Shown one piece after another: positions 6,630 to 9,010 of a stretch of DNA of 9,010 nucleotides; the stretch's first letter is position 1, and each line of letters starts with the position of its first letter. A model generated the notes under the pieces. The model searched no databases and was not told the origin of the DNA. It saw nothing but the letters and a program-made list of their open reading frames with translations. A program made the translations under genes and the position numbers. The DNA is from Chloroflexota bacterium (GTDB lineage Bacteria > Chloroflexota > Anaerolineae > 4572-78 > J111): the NCBI GenBank assembly GCA_003695455.1, contig RFJF01000187.1, positions 1 to 9,010 on the forward strand. Reading direction: 5' to 3'.

Positions 6630-7202
6630 GTGTTTTTTGAGAATATTGCACATCAAAGGATTATTTTGCCGCTGCTGCTGGCGCTGACCAGTCTGGCGTG
6701 CAGCCTGGGCGGTGGCGCGCCGGAACTGGCCCCGCCGGGCGGGCCAATTACACCCAACCCGGAGGCCGCAGAGCGGCTGAAACAGAATTTTTACCAGGCC
6801 CTGCAAGAAGCCACACCCACGCATCAGGCGCAATTGCGAATGACCAACGAAGAAGCCACCTCGCTGTTTGCAGCCCAACTCACCGAAACCGGCCGCATTC
6901 CGCTCAGCAACCCGCAAATCTGGTTCACCAACGGACGGATTTATCTGACCGGCGGTGTGCGCCCGTTTGGCCCGTTTGAGTTCAACTCGCTGATTGTGGC
7001 TACGGCGGTGGTGGATAACGGCCAGATGGTGGTTAACGTGCAGGAAGCGCAAATGGGCATGTTTGGCTTTCCGGATGCCATTCTGGCCTCGGCCACAGAT
7101 ACCGTCAACGAGACGCTGGCCGGCCTGCTCATTGATTTGGACATCACCCGGCTGGAGATTCTGGAAGGCGAAATCTACGTGGTGGGCAAACGGCCCGGTT
7201 AA
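6630..7202 (+). CDS. Small lipoprotein, possible lipid-binding-like beta domain
   Basis: The protein has 190 residues starting at GTG 6630. An Arg10-containing N-region and a hydrophobic stretch (11-23) end at SLAC, with Cys24 as the putative lipidated residue; the -3 position is Ser rather than Leu, so the lipobox is imperfect. A Gly/Pro tether (27-45) precedes the mature domain. Its order is an amphipathic helix (46-60), MTNEEATSLFAAQL (71-84), NPQIWFTNGRIYLTG (94-108), VVDNGQMVVNVQEAQMGMFGFP (127-148), a helix, then ILEGEIYVVGKRP at the end. Alternating strand-dG-strand elements and a TNEEATSL helix recall LmeA/DUF2993-type lipid-binding domains; this is tentative and without a search. Function is unknown. 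AAGGAG (6611-6616) lies 13 nt before the GTG. An alternative TTG at 6666, 5 nt after an AAGGA, would shorten the signal peptide and remove its positive charge, so GTG is preferred. The gene converges on ftsY with an 11-bp gap. Confidence 0.88.
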   Translation: MFFENIAHQRIILPLLLALTSLACSLGGGAPELAPPGGPITPNPEAAERLKQNFYQALQEATPTHQAQLRMTNEEATSLFAAQLTETGRIPLSNPQIWFTNGRIYLTGGVRPFGPFEFNSLIVATAVVDNGQMVVNVQEAQMGMFGFPDAILASATDTVNETLAGLLIDLDITRLEILEGEIYVVGKRPG

Positions 7203-7213
7203 TTCAGCCGCGG

Positions 7214-8137
7214 CTACTCGTCAAACAGGCCATCCACAAAGGCCTGTGCATCAAAGGGCATCAAATCATCAATGCCCTCGCCCACGCCCACAAACCGAAC
7301 CGGCACCCCCAGCGTTTTGCCAATAGCAAACACCACCCCGCCTTTGGCCGTGCCGTCCAGTTTGGTCAGCACCACACCGGTAATTTCTACCGTGTCTTTA
7401 AAATGTTTGGCCTGCGACACCGCGTTCTGCCCGGTGGTGGCGTCCAGCACCAGCAGGGTTTCGTGCGGCGCGGCGTGAACCTGCTTGCGGGCAATGCCGC
7501 GCAGTTTTTCAAGCTCTCGCATCAAATTGAATTTAGTGTGCAACCGGCCCGCCGTGTCAATAATCACAATATCTGCTTTGCGGGCCAGCCCACTTTTGAT
7601 GGCATCGAACACCACCGCGCCGGGGTCGGCGTTGGGCTGGTGAGCAATCACGCTGGCGCCGGCGCGCTCGCCCCAGATTTTAAGCTGGTCAATGGCCGCC
7701 GCCCGAAAGGTGTCGGCAGCGGCGAGTACCACGCTTTTGCCCTGCTGCCGGTAAAATTTAGACAGCTTGGCAATGGTGGTGGTTTTGCCGGAGCCGTTTA
7801 CCCCCACCACCAGCACCACGGTCAAAATCCGCTGCTTGTCAATCACCGAGGGGGCGTACCCCTCCAGCAATTTGAGCATCTCTTCTTTGAGCACCCGCTG
7901 CGCATCCAGCGGTTTGGTAATCCCCTCGCTGCTAACCCGGCCGCGCACGGTTTCCAGCAGTTCCAGCGTGGTTTCCACCCCCACATCGGCCTGAATCAAC
8001 AGCGCCTCCAAATCATCCCACAATTCTTCCGTGATTTCGTTGCCGCCAAACAGGGTGGTAATCTGCCCAAACACCGAGTTACGGGTTCGGGTTAAACTTT
8101 CTTTGATTTTTTTGCTGCCAAATCCAAAATTAAACAT
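7214..8137 (-). CDS. ftsY: Signal recognition particle receptor FtsY (SRP-type GTPase)
   Basis: FtsY docks the SRP-ribosome complex at the membrane and, with Ffh, hydrolyses GTP to hand nascent membrane proteins to the translocon. The 307-residue protein shows a four-helix N domain (about 1-95) and a G domain: G1 [10 protein letters not shown] (112-121), [11 protein letters not shown] (142-152), G3 DTAGR (194-198), LDATTGQNA (231-239), G4 [10 protein letters not shown] (258-267) and GVGEGIDDL (284-292). The ATTGQN form and the absence of a C-terminal M domain identify FtsY rather than Ffh. There is no acidic A domain, so membrane binding probably relies on the N-terminal basic helix ([11 protein letters not shown], 9-19), as in other short FtsY proteins. 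A GAGG ribosome site (8145-8148) lies 7 nt before the ATG. All motifs are intact. The gene is divergent from the GAF protein gene and convergent with the lipoprotein gene. Confidence 0.98.
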   Translation of the reverse strand: MFNFGFGSKKIKESLTRTRNSVFGQITTLFGGNEITEELWDDLEALLIQADVGVETTLELLETVRGRVSSEGITKPLDAQRVLKEEMLKLLEGYAPSVIDKQRILTVVLVVGVNGSGKTTTIAKLSKFYRQQGKSVVLAAADTFRAAAIDQLKIWGERAGASVIAHQPNADPGAVVFDAIKSGLARKADIVIIDTAGRLHTKFNLMRELEKLRGIARKQVHAAPHETLLVLDATTGQNAVSQAKHFKDTVEITGVVLTKLDGTAKGGVVFAIGKTLGVPVRFVGVGEGIDDLMPFDAQAFVDGLFDE

Positions 8138-8177
8138 ACGGTTGCCTCAATTCGGTCTGCTTATTCAAGCGACCAAC

Positions 8178-8205
8178 ATTATATATCACGCCCCACCGGA
8201 TTCAA
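8178..8205 (-). promoter_or_regulatory. Promoter of ftsY
   Basis: Minus strand: -35 TTGAAT (8200-8205, 4/6), a 16-bp spacer, -10 TATAAT (8178-8183, 6/6). Expected transcription start is near 8170, giving a leader of about 33 nt. The perfect -10 makes this a confident by-eye call. Confidence 0.6.
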
Positions 8206-8232
8206 AACTGCGTCATTTGCCGCCTGCTTTGG

Positions 8233-8249
8233 GCCGGTGAAACCCCGGC
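8233..8249. repeat. Short GC-rich inverted repeat between the ftsY and GAF-protein promoters
   Basis: GCCGG (8233-8237) and CCGGC (8245-8249) form a 5-bp dyad with a 7-nt spacer, just upstream of the GAF-protein -35 box. It stands out as GC-rich between two AT-rich promoters. It is short enough to be chance; an operator role is speculative. Confidence 0.2.
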
Positions 8250-8254
8250 GCAGA

Positions 8255-8283
8255 TTGTGAATTGGTCGTATTTGATTTATACT
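8255..8283 (+). promoter_or_regulatory. Promoter of the coiled-coil/GAF protein gene
   Basis: -35 TTGTGA (8255-8260, 4/6), a 17-bp spacer, -10 TATACT (8278-8283, 5/6). Expected transcription start is near 8290, leaving a leader of about 28 nt that contains the AGGAG ribosome site. Confidence 0.55.
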
Positions 8284-8317
8284 GAATGGGAGAAAACAGG
8301 CCGGCAGGAGTAAAAAA

Positions 8318-8935
8318 ATGAACGCAGCAACCCTTCAACATTATCAGCAGGAAAACCGCCGCCTGCGCGCCGAAAACGAAAAGTTGCTGGAAGAAAACGT
8401 GGCCCTGCGCAGTTATCTGACCGTGCTGGAAGAACTGTACCAGGCCACGCAGGAAATCACCTCAAAAGACAACCTGTTTGAGTTGCTGAACGTGATTTTG
8501 TACAGCGCCATGCGGGTCATTCGGGCAGAAGACGGCTCGTTGTTGCTGCACGATGAGAGTAACGGCGAGCTTGAATTTGTGCTGGTACACAGCCAGATTC
8601 AGCAGGAGTTGATCGGCCACCGCATTCCGGAAGATGAAGGCGTGGCCGGCTGGGTGGCCCGCAACAAATCGCCGCTGATTGTGAACCGCCCCCGGCAGGA
8701 CCCGCGTTTTTCCGACAGCGTTGATTCTGCGTTCAATTTTTCTACCAGCGGGCTGGTGGCCGTGCCTATGATGACCGGCGATAAGTTGATGGGCGTCATC
8801 GAACTGTTGAACAAGGAAGACCACACCGATTTCAACAGCACAGATACCCTGCTGCTGTTGATTTTGGGACAGGCCGCCGCCACGGCGCTGGAAGAAATAC
8901 GCCGCCACACTGAAACCGGCCCCGGCGCTGAGTGA
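8318..8935 (+). CDS. Stand-alone coiled-coil plus GAF-domain protein
   Basis: The protein has 205 residues, with no signal peptide or membrane segment. Residues about 5-45 form a strong predicted coiled coil (LQHYQQENRRLRAENEKLLEEN with Leu in heptad positions), likely a dimerisation helix. A single GAF domain fills about 51-193: AEDGSLLLHDE, DEGVAGWVARNKSP, DPRF, STSGLVAVPM and GVIELLNKED. There is no kinase, cyclase, phosphatase or DNA-binding output, so it probably acts as a ligand- or redox-sensing partner of another protein; this is inference. Its GAF resembles that of the hybrid kinase at 2141-4084 (shared GVxGWV, DxRF and ExxN patterns). AGGAG (8306-8310) lies 7 nt from the ATG, which fixes the start. 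The gene is divergent from ftsY and converges with a minus-strand gene 6 bp beyond its stop. Confidence 0.9.
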   Translation: MNAATLQHYQQENRRLRAENEKLLEENVALRSYLTVLEELYQATQEITSKDNLFELLNVILYSAMRVIRAEDGSLLLHDESNGELEFVLVHSQIQQELIGHRIPEDEGVAGWVARNKSPLIVNRPRQDPRFSDSVDSAFNFSTSGLVAVPMMTGDKLMGVIELLNKEDHTDFNSTDTLLLLILGQAAATALEEIRRHTETGPGAE

Positions 8936-8941
8936 CGCCCG

Positions 8942-9010
8942 TCACCCCACCCGGCTGACAATTACCCCCACGGCCCCGGCGGCCCGCAACGCCGATTCCA
9001 CCGCCGCCGC
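8942..9010 (-). CDS. C-terminal end of an unidentified minus-strand protein, cut by the right edge
   Basis: On the minus strand the frame is open from the window edge through 22 codons to a TGA at 8944-8942. The peptide starts AAAVESALRAAGAVGVIVSR and ends VG. It looks like a genuine protein end: an Ala-rich amphipathic helix followed by a hydrophobic strand, with strongly GC-rich third positions. It is too short to assign a family. It would converge on the GAF gene with a 6-bp gap. Confidence 0.5.
   Translation of the reverse strand, partial: AAAVESALRAAGAVGVIVSRVG

Noticed and set aside
7403..8095. Long open frame (230 codons) on the plus strand opposite ftsY
   Set aside because: It lies wholly antisense to an intact, motif-complete ftsY. 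Its composition is rich in His, Gln and Gly, as expected from reverse reading of GC-biased codons, and no domain is recognisable.
8985..9010. GCC/CCG-rich run at the right edge as a trinucleotide repeat
   Set aside because: It is explained by Ala codons (GCG, GCC) in the partial minus-strand coding sequence.

Overview
The window looks like chromosomal DNA from a Chloroflexota bacterium, probably Anaerolineae-like. This is inferred from three things: the style of the Ser/Thr kinase (a GxGxMATVY loop followed by LDRWVAVKVL), a histidine kinase with the KFKGAGPGLGL ATP-lid motif I associate with that phylum, and lipoproteins rich in Pro/Thr. G+C is moderate. There are no rRNA or tRNA genes, insertion sequences, CRISPR arrays or phage genes. 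Every intergenic gap is short, and most hold a recognisable sigma-70-type promoter with a 16-17 bp spacer.

Layout: (1) On the minus strand, a lipoprotein gene runs off the left edge (1-563). Upstream of it on the same strand is a soluble Ser/Thr kinase with a C-terminal FHA domain (719-1987). (2) The kinase is transcribed away from a plus-strand pair of sensor kinases: a GAF-PAS-HisKA-HATPase-REC hybrid kinase (2141-4084) and a nine-helix membrane GAF histidine kinase (4117-6465), which end in a strong hairpin terminator (6490-6535). (3) A second small lipoprotein gene (6630-7202) has its own near-consensus promoter and converges on ftsY (minus, 7214-8137). (4) Divergent from ftsY is a small stand-alone coiled-coil/GAF protein (8318-8935), which converges on the last 22 codons of a minus-strand gene entering from the right edge.

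How it may work together: five of the eight genes are signalling or signal-associated. No classical response regulator with a DNA-binding output is encoded, so the outputs are probably FHA-phosphothreonine interactions, the REC domain fused to the hybrid kinase, or partners encoded elsewhere. The Ser/Thr kinase and hybrid kinase share a divergent control region with a perfect 9-bp inverted repeat placed between the two -35 boxes, so joint control is plausible. The kinase and lipoprotein promoters also share a TTTACATAA motif. The GAF domain of the hybrid kinase and the stand-alone GAF protein belong to the same subtype. ftsY is housekeeping and probably unrelated to the signalling genes. All functional links are inferences from layout.
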